Virus record (IMG/VR): IMGVR_UViG_3300046829_000015
Location: 1 to 23,140 of that record
Strand: one strand, 5' to 3'
Length of the DNA stretch: 23,140 nt
DNA from: a virus
The first letter of the stretch is position 1. Every line of letters starts with the position of its first letter. Made by a program: the position numbers and the translations under genes. The notes beneath the pieces were generated by a model that was not told where the DNA came from, did no database searches, and saw only the letters and a program-made list of their open reading frames with translations. Below, piece after piece: positions 8,022 through 15,798 of the stretch.

Positions 8022-9845
8022 AGATTCCAGCACTTCGATACGCGCCTTCAATTCCTTCACCGCATTCACCAGTGCGAAAATCAGCGGCGTAGTGTCGAGT
8101 ACACGCATATCATCGACCGGCACACCGTCAATGTAGGCACTGGTCAGCGTGACCATTTCTGGGAGCACAGCCTCGACTTCTTGCGCGATCAAACCAGCAA
8201 ATTTTCGTTCATCAGCCGCCGATTGAGCATGACTGCTGTTTGGATAAGGTACTGTCTTCGTGGCATCCGGTGCGTCCTGCGTGTCATTGCCCTTGTATGT
8301 GTAGATAACAGGTTGCAATTTGGCAATATCGTCGAGGCCACGCTTGTACTCGCCTTGCACGTTTTTGATGCGAATGTCGGAACTGTCAGCCCACGCACCA
8401 CCACCAGGCTTGTAGCCATTGAAGTTCGCCGTGACGTTGCCGGTCGTGATGTTGTTGGCTGAGAGATTATTTGCGACTGTTACCAGCCCACTTGCGCGGT
8501 TGACAAAGAGCGCCGCACCAAGATTTGCACCAGCGTCACTATACCGACTGAGAGTCCAGTCACTCCCAACATTGCTGCCAGTCTCCGACGTGCTCTCACC
8601 CATCTGCAAGACCCAACGAACATAGCTACCAGTTTGTGACATCAGCACGCATGCCTGACCCGATGCGTTCTTAATCATATTTATTGTAGGCGATGTTCCC
8701 TGGATAATAATTGCCGTGCCATTGCCCATGTTTAGATTGCCAGTCATGGTATCGCCGGTCTTGGCCACTCGCGATGTGTCACTTGGATGAATATGCGCTC
8801 CATCTGCCCATTTTCCACTCGCTCCAATCGCTGCAGCACCGTCCATTACTGGCGCAACAGTTGCAACCACAGGCATCGCCGCAGTTACTTGCGCCGCTGT
8901 CTGATAACCAAGTGGATTACTTGCAGCATACCTTGACGTATCGGTCGGATGGACATGATCCTCACGCGTATAGGATGGCGACACTCCTACAACGCCTGGC
9001 GTCGCATCCATCAACGGCATAGCGCCGCTAGGTGGAGGTATACTCCCGCCGCCGGTCACGTTTACTATAGCATTTTGCACAAATGCAGTCGTGGCTAGCT
9101 TTGTCGTAGCATCTATCATCGACGCTACTGTAGGTGCTGTCGGTACACCAGTAAACGCAGGACTATTCAGTGGCGCTCGCGATGTATCAGTTGGATGTAC
9201 ATGGTCGCCACGCGAGAGCTTTTGCAACACGCCCGCCGTAGCAATACCGTCCATTGCAGGAGATGCATTAGAACCAACAACAACTTCGTCAATAGCAGTT
9301 TGCACATTGGTAGCCACCAGATGGCTTACTGCATTGCTGTAGCCAATGCCAGAGGCCGTCTGAGGCGATAAGCTGTTGTATGTGAATCCCCAATAGGCAG
9401 CATCGTCATTGATCGTACCAGCAGCATTGCTGACATGCTTGGTCGCACATACTGCCTGAATGTTCCGACCTGCCGTTGTGTCGTACACCATATCACCAGG
9501 GTTGTACGCAGTATTGTTCAGCCACTGCCCTCGCACTTTGAACGAGAGCATGATTGCATTCCAGTATGTCGGATGAGCCGCTCGATCCTGCGCAAACGTC
9601 GTCGGCGATGCAGCACTCGTATGCGAAGTTACGCACACCCATGTCGAGCTATCGACTGAATCAATTACCTGAAGGCCCAGATTGTACTGGTACGAGTTCT
9701 GCCATATCGACGTGCCATTGCTCGCCGCCTGACCGTACATCAAGGAATCGATAGCATCGAACGAGTCCCAGATGCCCTGAATCCAAGGCTCAGACATGAA
9801 GTCGGTCTTTGGGAACCGATAGTTCTTGGTGTATGTAAGTGTCAT
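8016..9845 (-). CDS. Tail fibre/spike with C-terminal S74 intramolecular chaperone domain
   Basis: 609 residues. The N-terminal 35 residues probably attach to the tail. Residues about 52-157 hold two modules of the Y/W...GDxVxY...C...H(T/V)S...YW kind, resembling chitin/carbohydrate-binding modules. Three HxHPxDTSR motifs follow (215-223, 297-305, 351-359), the His motif seen in trimeric fibres where it can bind metal. Residues about 488-609 form an S74 domain: SSDIRIK (Ser489, Asp490, Lys494) is the self-cleavage site pattern, then FAGLIAQEVEAVLPEMV and a terminal helix NAVKELKARIEVLE. In known members this domain drives trimerisation and then cuts itself off. GAGGTAGG precedes the ATG. The stop TGA lies inside a palindromic repeat. 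Confidence 0.92.
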   Translation of the reverse strand: MTLTYTKNYRFPKTDFMSEPWIQGIWDSFDAIDSLMYGQAASNGTSIWQNSYQYNLGLQVIDSVDSSTWVCVTSHTSAASPTTFAQDRAAHPTYWNAIMLSFKVRGQWLNNTAYNPGDMVYDTTAGRNIQAVCATKHVSNAAGTINDDAAYWGFTYNSLSPQTASGIGYSNAVSHLVATNVQTAIDEVVVGSNASPAMDGIATAGVLQKLSRGDHVHPTDTSRAPLNSPAFTGVPTAPTVASMIDATTKLATTAFVQNAIVNVTGGGSIPPPSGAMPLMDATPGVVGVSPSYTREDHVHPTDTSRYAASNPLGYQTAAQVTAAMPVVATVAPVMDGAAAIGASGKWADGAHIHPSDTSRVAKTGDTMTGNLNMGNGTAIIIQGTSPTINMIKNASGQACVLMSQTGSYVRWVLQMGESTSETGSNVGSDWTLSRYSDAGANLGAALFVNRASGLVTVANNLSANNITTGNVTANFNGYKPGGGAWADSSDIRIKNVQGEYKRGLDDIAKLQPVIYTYKGNDTQDAPDATKTVPYPNSSHAQSAADERKFAGLIAQEVEAVLPEMVTLTSAYIDGVPVDDMRVLDTTPLIFALVNAVKELKARIEVLESV

Positions 9846-9866
9846 GGACCTACCTCACGAATGGCT

Positions 9867-9879
9867 GTTTGAGTCAAAC
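9867..9879. repeat. Dispersed palindrome, perfect
   Basis: GTTTGAGTCAAAC between nozzle and fibre genes, 3 nt from a hairpin. Confidence 0.9.
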
Positions 9880-9882
9880 GTT

Positions 9883-9904
9883 CTCCTCGACCACGATCGG
9901 GGAG
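9883..9904 (-). other. Hairpin directly after the nozzle stop codon
   Basis: CTCCTCGA and TCGGGGAG pair around CCACGA. The stem follows the same pattern as the dispersed TCCTCGC/GCGGGGA hairpins but the loop differs. It abuts the TAG stop and lies 3 nt from a perfect palindrome. Confidence 0.6.
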
Positions 9905-11722
9905 CTAACGTTTATACCTACCACGAGAGTACAGGAACGATGCGCTGAGGACTTGGAGAGGCTTCGTGGTTGTTCCGACGACTCTCAGTTTCAGCAACTT
10001 GAACTTGACTGGAGAGCCCCACAGTCTAGGATCATCTCCACGCCTGCCTCCGCCCATCGGCCCATCATTGTAACCTGCGCCAAGCGTTCCGCCTCCAATG
10101 AATTTCATCGACAGCGCAGGACCAAACCGCACAATGCCGGTATCGTCCTTATACAACCCATCCACATACGCCTCTACTGTGTACTCGGCCGAACCCACTG
10201 TTCCGATACTAATGAACCGCAAGTGTTTAGACTTCATCGGGTCTTTGCCCGAGAGCCACGGCAACTCCATCTCGAACGAAATCGGAATGCCATTGTATAC
10301 CGCCCAATAAGCAGGGAATGCAGCAACGTCAGCAGCCATCGTAGTTGTGCCACTTGTATGTGCCTGCATGCATGTGTACGATATGTTATTGACAGTATCT
10401 CGAATGATCTTATTGACTGCATACGCTGTGCTGGGTGCCCAATTAGCATCTCTGTCATTCATGCGATCCGCGTTCCAGTTCTCTCCCAGGAACACAGGAT
10501 TGCCATGCTGGAATATTCGCATACCAGCACCGTAAAACACACGTCCAAGGAACGTAGTGCATGCACACGTCCATAGCGTCGGAAAGTCGTACTCGGACCA
10601 CGAACTGTAGTGTAGGTTCTCGCTCCCGGTATGCACAAAAGCACGTCCAGACGGATTGAACAAAATCGTATCATGCCACAGCGGATCGTGGATCAGGAAG
10701 CAGTTGTTCTGCTGCTGCGCATCCGTCAGATTACCTGTTACGTTTCGGTAAAATGGCTCAATACGGTCACTGACATGATCGCTGGTAACGTTGCCACTGA
10801 ACAGATTACGTTTCGCATCACTGAACCCATCGAGGCCAGTAAAGATCATATCGTGTTCAACTTGAGTCACACAGCGATGACCCAAAAGACCGAATTTCGG
10901 TAGCGTATCAGGAAACTGTGGCTTGTGAGTACCTCCCGAATCGTAGTTCCCAAGTAGAACAAGCAGCGTTTGACCCTGAAAGAATATGAGCAGATAGCTA
11001 CGAAAACCAGCAAGACCGCGAATGGCAGCGGCACCTTGCGGCGAGTACGCTCCCACGTCAATAGAAATCGAGTCGTTCGGCACCGGATCGCCAGGAAACA
11101 CACCAGAAGTGCCCACTGCCGATATGTAGATGGTCGTTGGCTGGTTCACAATCCCAGCAACGCAATGGTAATTCTGCGCAACGCATCCGTATTTGCCTAT
11201 TGGCGTGTTCACGTTACTGCCAGTGGCCAAGTCCTGCAAGTACGTGACGTGAAACACTTTGTCGATGCTGATTGGCTTATCAACTCCATTATGGATGATA
11301 AGCTGGTCCTTGAATGGCACGAAGCTAACCGCGACAAAGGCACCACCCCAGCCACCTGGAGCCCCAGGCAATGTAGCCGCTATCGTCGAACTCCAGATCG
11401 CATTGGCGACACCATTAGGCTGCACCGAAGCTATCTGGCCAGTCGTCGTCACAACGATCAGACGACCATTGAAATACGTCATGTCCATGATTGTGCCGGT
11501 CACGATGCCGGTCAAATCAGTGAACCAGTTACTACCAAAACGTACTTGCTGACCACCAGACGGAGTGCGCCGGTAGTTCTTCAACGTTACGGCATACTTA
11601 GGCTCCATACTGAAGTCGTCATCGACAGCATTCAGCCCTCCGCCAAAGTTCCTGAGCGATAGGTCCAGGAGCTTCGACGCTGGCGTCTTGTGCTGAAACG
11701 TCTTTGGGAACAGTGCGGACAT
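9905..11722 (-). CDS. Tail nozzle / tail tubular protein B-like
   Basis: 605 residues if the start is ATG 11722. An alternative ATG at 11737 (MSACTM) is possible; neither has a good ribosome site (TGAG 10 nt before 11722). The opening LRNFGGGLNAVDDDFSMEP, then AVTLKNYRRTPSGGQQVRFGSNW, matches the start of podoviral nozzle proteins, which form the distal tail tube as beta-propellers. Repeated strand pairs such as YFNGRLIVVTTTGQIA fit that fold. Residues about 426-478 carry an inserted module resembling those in the adjacent tail fibre. Its position between adaptor and fibre supports the call. The stop TAG is followed at once by a hairpin and then a palindrome. Confidence 0.8.
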   Translation of the reverse strand: MSALFPKTFQHKTPASKLLDLSLRNFGGGLNAVDDDFSMEPKYAVTLKNYRRTPSGGQQVRFGSNWFTDLTGIVTGTIMDMTYFNGRLIVVTTTGQIASVQPNGVANAIWSSTIAATLPGAPGGWGGAFVAVSFVPFKDQLIIHNGVDKPISIDKVFHVTYLQDLATGSNVNTPIGKYGCVAQNYHCVAGIVNQPTTIYISAVGTSGVFPGDPVPNDSISIDVGAYSPQGAAAIRGLAGFRSYLLIFFQGQTLLVLLGNYDSGGTHKPQFPDTLPKFGLLGHRCVTQVEHDMIFTGLDGFSDAKRNLFSGNVTSDHVSDRIEPFYRNVTGNLTDAQQQNNCFLIHDPLWHDTILFNPSGRAFVHTGSENLHYSSWSEYDFPTLWTCACTTFLGRVFYGAGMRIFQHGNPVFLGENWNADRMNDRDANWAPSTAYAVNKIIRDTVNNISYTCMQAHTSGTTTMAADVAAFPAYWAVYNGIPISFEMELPWLSGKDPMKSKHLRFISIGTVGSAEYTVEAYVDGLYKDDTGIVRFGPALSMKFIGGGTLGAGYNDGPMGGGRRGDDPRLWGSPVKFKLLKLRVVGTTTKPLQVLSASFLYSRGRYKR

Positions 11723-11747
11723 GGTGCATGCACTCATGAAAATGGGT

Positions 11748-11760
11748 GTTTGACTCACCC
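11748..11760. repeat. Dispersed palindrome, variant with GC stem
   Basis: GTTTGACTCACCC; with its flank it forms TGGGTG/CACCCA around AGTCAAA on the minus strand, followed by TTTT. It supplies the stop of the adaptor gene. Confidence 0.7.
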
Positions 11761-12450
11761 AACGTTGCCGATTACCCATTCATTCGGTATGCCGGAACGA
11801 CCACCGGAGCCGAACGTAATCTCGAACGACGACAGTTGCTGTTGAATGTCCTTGTACCGCATCTCCATCATGTTCTTCGTCATATCGGCAGCCGCAGCAT
11901 TCAGATCGTCTGTAGCTAGCGTAGCCCAAGCCGTACCATAGACCAACATGTCACGATCCAGATACATTGTGTCCTGCCAGTCCCAAGCATCACGTAGGAT
12001 CGGATAGAACTTGGCGAACACGTTGATCTTGCCAGTAGAAGTCCTTGGCAGTATGTAGATACGCTTCAGGGCATAGTCTGGGTCAAGCACATTGAGACTG
12101 TTCCAATACACCGGACCTGATCCTGACAGCATGTCCCCCTGAAACGGACTTATAGACCGTGGTGCGATGCTTAGATTCGCATGGGCACCATCCCGACGTA
12201 CCGCAATGATGTCCTCGAAGTCTAGTACAGACTCTAGCTCGTTGGTTGTAGGTATGCCCTTCACACCATCAAGCGTCAACTGGACCCAATTGCAGTAATG
12301 ACGCCAGTTATACTTCTTGTAGAGCATATTGAACGCCCGGATGGCATCCGCGAACATTCGATCATCCGAGTACATCTGCACGCCAGGGCCGGAAACCTCA
12401 CCGACAAGTTCCTGAGCGTCGTCAACGATATTTCGGATCGTCGCAGGCAT
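11755..12450 (-). CDS. Head-tail adaptor (tail tubular protein A-like)
   Basis: 231 residues. The N-terminal MPATIRNIVDDAQELVGE and the following DRMFADAIRAFNMLYKKYNW helix are typical of podoviral adaptors such as T7 gp11 and P22 gp4, which bridge the portal and the tail nozzle. Strand-rich middle segments (ALKRIYILPRTSTGKINVFAK) and a helical end fit as well; the length is in the usual range. The identification rests on this pattern and on its place between head genes and the nozzle. The ribosome site GGAGATGAAC lies just after a strong hairpin in the leader. The stop TGA lies inside a variant palindrome that itself forms a GGGTG/CACCC stem. Confidence 0.75.
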   Translation of the reverse strand: MPATIRNIVDDAQELVGEVSGPGVQMYSDDRMFADAIRAFNMLYKKYNWRHYCNWVQLTLDGVKGIPTTNELESVLDFEDIIAVRRDGAHANLSIAPRSISPFQGDMLSGSGPVYWNSLNVLDPDYALKRIYILPRTSTGKINVFAKFYPILRDAWDWQDTMYLDRDMLVYGTAWATLATDDLNAAAADMTKNMMEMRYKDIQQQLSSFEITFGSGGRSGIPNEWVIGNVG

Positions 12451-12463
12451 TGTTCATCTCCGA

Positions 12464-12490
12464 AGGGGTGGATCGCGATGACCCACCCCT
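12464..12490 (-). other. Strong leader hairpin before the adaptor gene
   Basis: On the minus strand AGGGGTGGGTC and GATCCACCCCT form an 11-bp stem (one G-U pair) around a 5-nt loop ATCGC. It starts right after a perfect palindrome and ends 7 nt before the ribosome site GGAG of the adaptor gene. No T tract. It may stabilise or cut off the upstream message, or delimit its 3' end. Confidence 0.65.
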
Positions 12491-12503
12491 GTTTGAGTCA
12501 AAC
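12491..12503. repeat. Dispersed palindrome, perfect
   Basis: GTTTGAGTCAAAC between the putative decoration gene and the adaptor, adjoining the strong hairpin. Confidence 0.9.
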
Positions 12504-12504
12504 A

Positions 12505-13212
12505 TCAACCGCCGAAGTGCTGAATGCCCAACAAGCCGCCATTGCCTGCCGCATTCACGCTCCCGTCGCCGAACAGTTCGATTTCGATCTTGGTAACACC
12601 GTTCAGCGAAGCCGCAGCCTGGTACGTGCCGCGAGGGTCGCCGGTGACGTTCGTTGCCGGATCAGTCAGGTCCGCCAACACCTGGTTCGTGCCTGTGATG
12701 GCAGCCGCCAGAATCGTCGCACCTGCTTCACGAGCAAAGGCAATGATGCCCTTGTACGGGAAGCCAAGTTTCACGTCAGTACCGATCGAGACTGTAATTG
12801 CGTTCGTCGCCGGAGTGATGTTCTTCGCTGACAGAACACGATAGAACGCCTTTTTGCCGACAAGCCCAGCCGACGCAGCCGCTGAGCCAGTAAATCGTTC
12901 AACCATCGGCTGACCGAGATAGTCCTGGCCGTAGACATCCATAACGTTTGCATTGCCAGGAACGCCCGACGGTGTAACGACGATATTGCGTCCGTACGGA
13001 GAGTCGGCAACACCAACAGGCGATATTGCCACGCTCGTATTCGCCGCAGAGTTGGCTGCAATGAGCGTTCCGTACTTGGTAGGGTTCGCAGCCGCCGGAG
13101 TACCGAGACTGAACGACTGCGGTTCAAGATCAAGCATGTCAGACGAATACGACATCGCCTTGACATACATATTGACGCCTTGCTGGAAGAACTTACGGTC
13201 CTGAGCGCCCAT
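12505..13212 (-). CDS. Putative structural protein (decoration or minor capsid)
   Basis: 235 residues, rich in Ala, Gly, Thr, Val and Asn, with regular short strands, the look of a beta-rich virion protein. I see no catalytic motif and do not recognise a family. Two genes downstream of the major capsid gene, it could be a head decoration protein or head-completion component. It begins at an ATAATG junction: the ATG shares one base with the TAA of the upstream gene, with GGGAGG 8 nt before, so translation is coupled. After its stop come a perfect palindrome and the strongest hairpin in the module. Confidence 0.7.
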   Translation of the reverse strand: MGAQDRKFFQQGVNMYVKAMSYSSDMLDLEPQSFSLGTPAAANPTKYGTLIAANSAANTSVAISPVGVADSPYGRNIVVTPSGVPGNANVMDVYGQDYLGQPMVERFTGSAAASAGLVGKKAFYRVLSAKNITPATNAITVSIGTDVKLGFPYKGIIAFAREAGATILAAAITGTNQVLADLTDPATNVTGDPRGTYQAAASLNGVTKIEIELFGDGSVNAAGNGGLLGIQHFGG

Positions 13213-13646
13213 TATGCTGCCTCCCTGTCTATGATCTGCTCAGGCATCAACTGCGGACCAGTCTTTGCACAAGCCATCTGGATGACCATGGTTTCCATAT
13301 CGATCATGGCACCGGCGCGAGCGTCATTGTCTTGCGCCAGCATCACCCGTCCGAGCGGGCTGTTCGGGTCCGTCAGGCCGTCCAGGTTGATGACCCGAGG
13401 CTTCAGGTGCAGATTGTAGTGCTCCAGAAGCTGCCTGGTCGGAAACCGCGCGACGTGACCGCGTGGGAAGTACACCATGTACCCGGCAGGCTCCTCGACC
13501 ATCTCGCGCTTCCACTCGTACTGATCGCGCGACTTGGCATTACCTTTCTTGGTCAAGACGAGACGCACCTTCTCCCGCTTGACCGTACCCTGCAACTCCC
13601 GCACCACAAACGAGAGTCGCGCACCGATCATGTTTGCCGTCATCAT
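13212..13646 (-). CDS. Hypothetical protein following the major capsid gene
   Basis: 144 residues. The first half is basic with strand character (ARLSFVVRELQGTVKREKVRLVLTKKGNAK). The middle, GYMVYFPRGHVARFPTRQLLEHY, suggests a small folded domain, and the end is a helical Met/Ala-rich segment. AGGAG lies 9 nt before the first of two tandem ATGs, and a perfect palindrome lies further upstream. The position directly behind the capsid gene and coupling to the next putative virion gene suggest a head-assembly or regulatory role; none is demonstrated. Family not recognised. Confidence 0.7.
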   Translation of the reverse strand: MMTANMIGARLSFVVRELQGTVKREKVRLVLTKKGNAKSRDQYEWKREMVEEPAGYMVYFPRGHVARFPTRQLLEHYNLHLKPRVINLDGLTDPNSPLGRVMLAQDNDARAGAMIDMETMVIQMACAKTGPQLMPEQIIDREAA

Positions 13647-13662
13647 GTGACGTTACTCCTGT

Positions 13663-13675
13663 GTTTGACTCAAAC
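13663..13675. repeat. Dispersed palindrome, perfect
   Basis: GTTTGACTCAAAC 1 nt after the major capsid stop. Confidence 0.9.
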
Positions 13676-13676
13676 G

Positions 13677-14645
13677 CTAGTTAGTGAGGAAGGCATGCGT
13701 CCGGTAGTTGCGCCATGTGCAGAGTTGACCTTCCCACACGACGCGACGACCCGTAGCATCCATCGACCACGGTGCAACAAGCTGCTTGATCTTCATGTTG
13801 ACACCACGCAGCACATGCAGCGTCATGTAACCGTCATTGACAAAATACGCCTGATTGGCGTTTAGCTTCTCGTCGAACAACAGCGGAATGCCGTTGTGCG
13901 TTGTGCCGACAATCCCCAGATTGACAAGTTTCTTGCCAGTTCCGGTGGCATCCAAGTCGATGTGCTGCTTGTCTCGGGCCGCAGCCTTGTGCATTCTGTA
14001 GATGTTGCGACCGGCAAAGATGACAGTAGGCTGCGGAGAGCTTTGGCCGTCTGTTGACCGATTGAGGTCAAGTTCGGTGATGTCATCGAATGCCTCCTCG
14101 ATGTTCTCAGGCGTGAGCGTCCCTGTGAAGTCGTACGCCGACGTTCTCCACTGGCTCTCCGTCGCCATGCTGATGCCACCAACCGAGCCACTGGTAGGAT
14201 CAACCGGAATGAGATTGCCGAGACCGTTTGGGTCGGTTCCGGCGCCCACACTCGTATGGTACATAGCGAACTGACGAGAGATGGACTCATCTAGAGCCAT
14301 GATCTTGCCCTTGATGATCTTGAAGATCGCCGCACGACCCTGGTTCTCGTCCTCTTCCTGGTCGGAGATAATAAGCGATCCGACGACCCGTGACATGAAG
14401 TGATTGACCGTCACGAATTCGTTAGTCTGGTTCACCGGTACAGTGTCGTAGTACTGCATCGATGTCACATTGGGATTGAGACCAGTAATCAGCGGATTGC
14501 TGATCTGCGGGCCGCCATCCTCGACCACCACACGCTTCTTCGCATGGAGGTATGCGCTGACTGTACCGGAAATCGCAGATGCCATAATCAGCTTGGCGCG
14601 GCTGCGAGTCAACATAGCGTTGACAACCGTATCAAGAGTTGCCAT
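13677..14645 (-). CDS. Major capsid protein
   Basis: 322 residues from the second of two tandem ATGs (14645, GGGAG 7 nt upstream; the first at 14648 would be only 4 nt away). The size fits an HK97-fold podoviral coat protein. Features consistent with it: the N-terminal helix LTRSRAKLIMASAISG, a VNHFMSRVVGSLIISDQEEDENQG stretch, FKIIKGKIMALDESISRQF (backbone-helix-like), LGNLIPVDPTSGSVGGIS followed by QWRTSAYDF, and a strand-rich C-terminus ending in a Trp/Arg/Tyr-rich segment. It follows the scaffold gene directly, the usual order. I infer the fold from pattern and context, not from a search. Confidence 0.85.
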   Translation of the reverse strand: MATLDTVVNAMLTRSRAKLIMASAISGTVSAYLHAKKRVVVEDGGPQISNPLITGLNPNVTSMQYYDTVPVNQTNEFVTVNHFMSRVVGSLIISDQEEDENQGRAAIFKIIKGKIMALDESISRQFAMYHTSVGAGTDPNGLGNLIPVDPTSGSVGGISMATESQWRTSAYDFTGTLTPENIEEAFDDITELDLNRSTDGQSSPQPTVIFAGRNIYRMHKAAARDKQHIDLDATGTGKKLVNLGIVGTTHNGIPLLFDEKLNANQAYFVNDGYMTLHVLRGVNMKIKQLVAPWSMDATGRRVVWEGQLCTWRNYRTHAFLTN

Positions 14646-14659
14646 CATATTACTCCCGT

Positions 14660-14672
14660 GTTTGACTCAGAC
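14660..14672. repeat. Dispersed palindrome, variant
   Basis: GTTTGACTCAGAC; supplies the scaffold stop codon. Confidence 0.75.
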
Positions 14673-15788
14673 ACCCAAAGCGTCGAGTGTTTCCCGAAGG
14701 ATCGAGTCGTAGGATTGATTGACTGGTGCCATGTCACCTTGCCCAGCGAACGAGGGTGCTCCACGTCCGGTCGGCATTACTCGTCTTGCCTGCCTCACCT
14801 GCCGGTTGCCGTTCTGAGATGTCAACCGCATGTGGTTCAACTGTATTCTGGCCCATACTTCACTCATCGACATATGCTGAAACTGAGGCTGGCTCAGAAC
14901 AGCATGGAAGATGGGTATGTACTCCCTCGCCGAGGGGTTCTGGATAAAGAAACCTTGAACTTCACGCTCCGTCTCCTGATAGACACGTTGCGCCGTTTCC
15001 TGCTGCTGCTGAGTTTGCTGCTCAGCTTGCATACGTTGCTGTAATGGCGTCAACGCACCCCTAATCTCGTTCTGCACCATGCCCATGAGAGCATGAGTGT
15101 CCACACCGCCAGGCGCAATGCCGATCTTTGTCACATCAACGCCAGCAGCCGCAGCCATCGTCAGAATGCGCTTGAGCGCACTCACAGGGTCGCGTTTTGC
15201 CTCAGACGCGATCTGCATTGCCGTAATAGACTCAGAGTCGTCCAGCCCAAGACGTGCCGCAGCCGTGTTCCTGTCGTTCAGCTGAGCCGTTAACTGTTCC
15301 ACACGCCCATGAAACTGCTGCCCCAACTCAATAGCGCGGTTCAGACGCCCAGACAAGTCCTGGGACCGAATCTGCTCCGTAGCAAGCTCGCGCCTCGAAC
15401 GCTGCGCCTCTTGGTACATGCGGGCTTCAAATCCCGCCTTGGCGACGACCTTCCCATCAGGTCCAATGAGGTTCCCACGCTGATCCGCCTGTACTTCCGC
15501 ACCACGCGGCAACTGTCCAGGCTGTTGCTGTCCAGGCTGTTGCTGTCCAGGCTGTTGTTGTCCAGGCTGTTGGCGTTGCGGTTGCTGCTGTCGAGCCTGC
15601 CTGCGATCCTCGTTTGACTCAAACGCTTCGCCGCGTGATCGTGGCTCTTCTATCTCACCGTAGTCTTCGCCACCTCCTAACTCTTCTCCGCCTTCATCAC
15701 CGCCAAGATCAGCCTCGTCCATTCCGAGGTTATCCAGCACCATATCCATGGCGCTCTCTGAACCACCGTCCAGGTTCCGTTCCGTCAT
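14667..15788 (-). CDS. Capsid scaffolding protein
   Basis: 373 residues. The N-terminal 60 residues are strongly acidic (DEADLGGDEGGEELGGGEDYGEIEE), the middle is a Gln-rich linker with tandem PGQQQ units, and the remainder is mainly helical and Gln/Arg/Ala-rich (for example LTPLQQRMQAEQQTQQQQE), ending in Arg-rich sequence. Acidic plus coiled-coil composition, length and position between portal and major capsid are the usual marks of a scaffold, which organises the procapsid and then leaves or is degraded. The ATG has AGGAG 7 nt upstream and lies just after the portal stop. A perfect palindrome lies in codons for FESN; the stop lies inside a second, variant palindrome. Confidence 0.8.
   Translation of the reverse strand: MTERNLDGGSESAMDMVLDNLGMDEADLGGDEGGEELGGGEDYGEIEEPRSRGEAFESNEDRRQARQQQPQRQQPGQQQPGQQQPGQQQPGQLPRGAEVQADQRGNLIGPDGKVVAKAGFEARMYQEAQRSRRELATEQIRSQDLSGRLNRAIELGQQFHGRVEQLTAQLNDRNTAAARLGLDDSESITAMQIASEAKRDPVSALKRILTMAAAAGVDVTKIGIAPGGVDTHALMGMVQNEIRGALTPLQQRMQAEQQTQQQQETAQRVYQETEREVQGFFIQNPSAREYIPIFHAVLSQPQFQHMSMSEVWARIQLNHMRLTSQNGNRQVRQARRVMPTGRGAPSFAGQGDMAPVNQSYDSILRETLDALGV
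15516..15575 (-). repeat. Four tandem 15-bp units in the scaffold gene
   Basis: TCCAGGCTGTTGCTG-type units at 15516, 15531, 15546 and 15561 (the last two diverged at the end). They encode repeated PGQQQ in the scaffold linker. The unit length keeps the frame, so the copy number could vary without harm. Confidence 0.9.
15612..15624. repeat. Dispersed palindrome, perfect, in scaffold gene
   Basis: GTTTGACTCAAAC coding for FESN at the acidic N-terminal region. Confidence 0.9.
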
Positions 15789-15798
15789 TACACTTCTC

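Noticed and set aside
10860-10872. Palindrome copy in the nozzle gene (ACTTGAGTCACAC)
   Set aside because: The core is present but three flanking bases differ; not counted among the variants.
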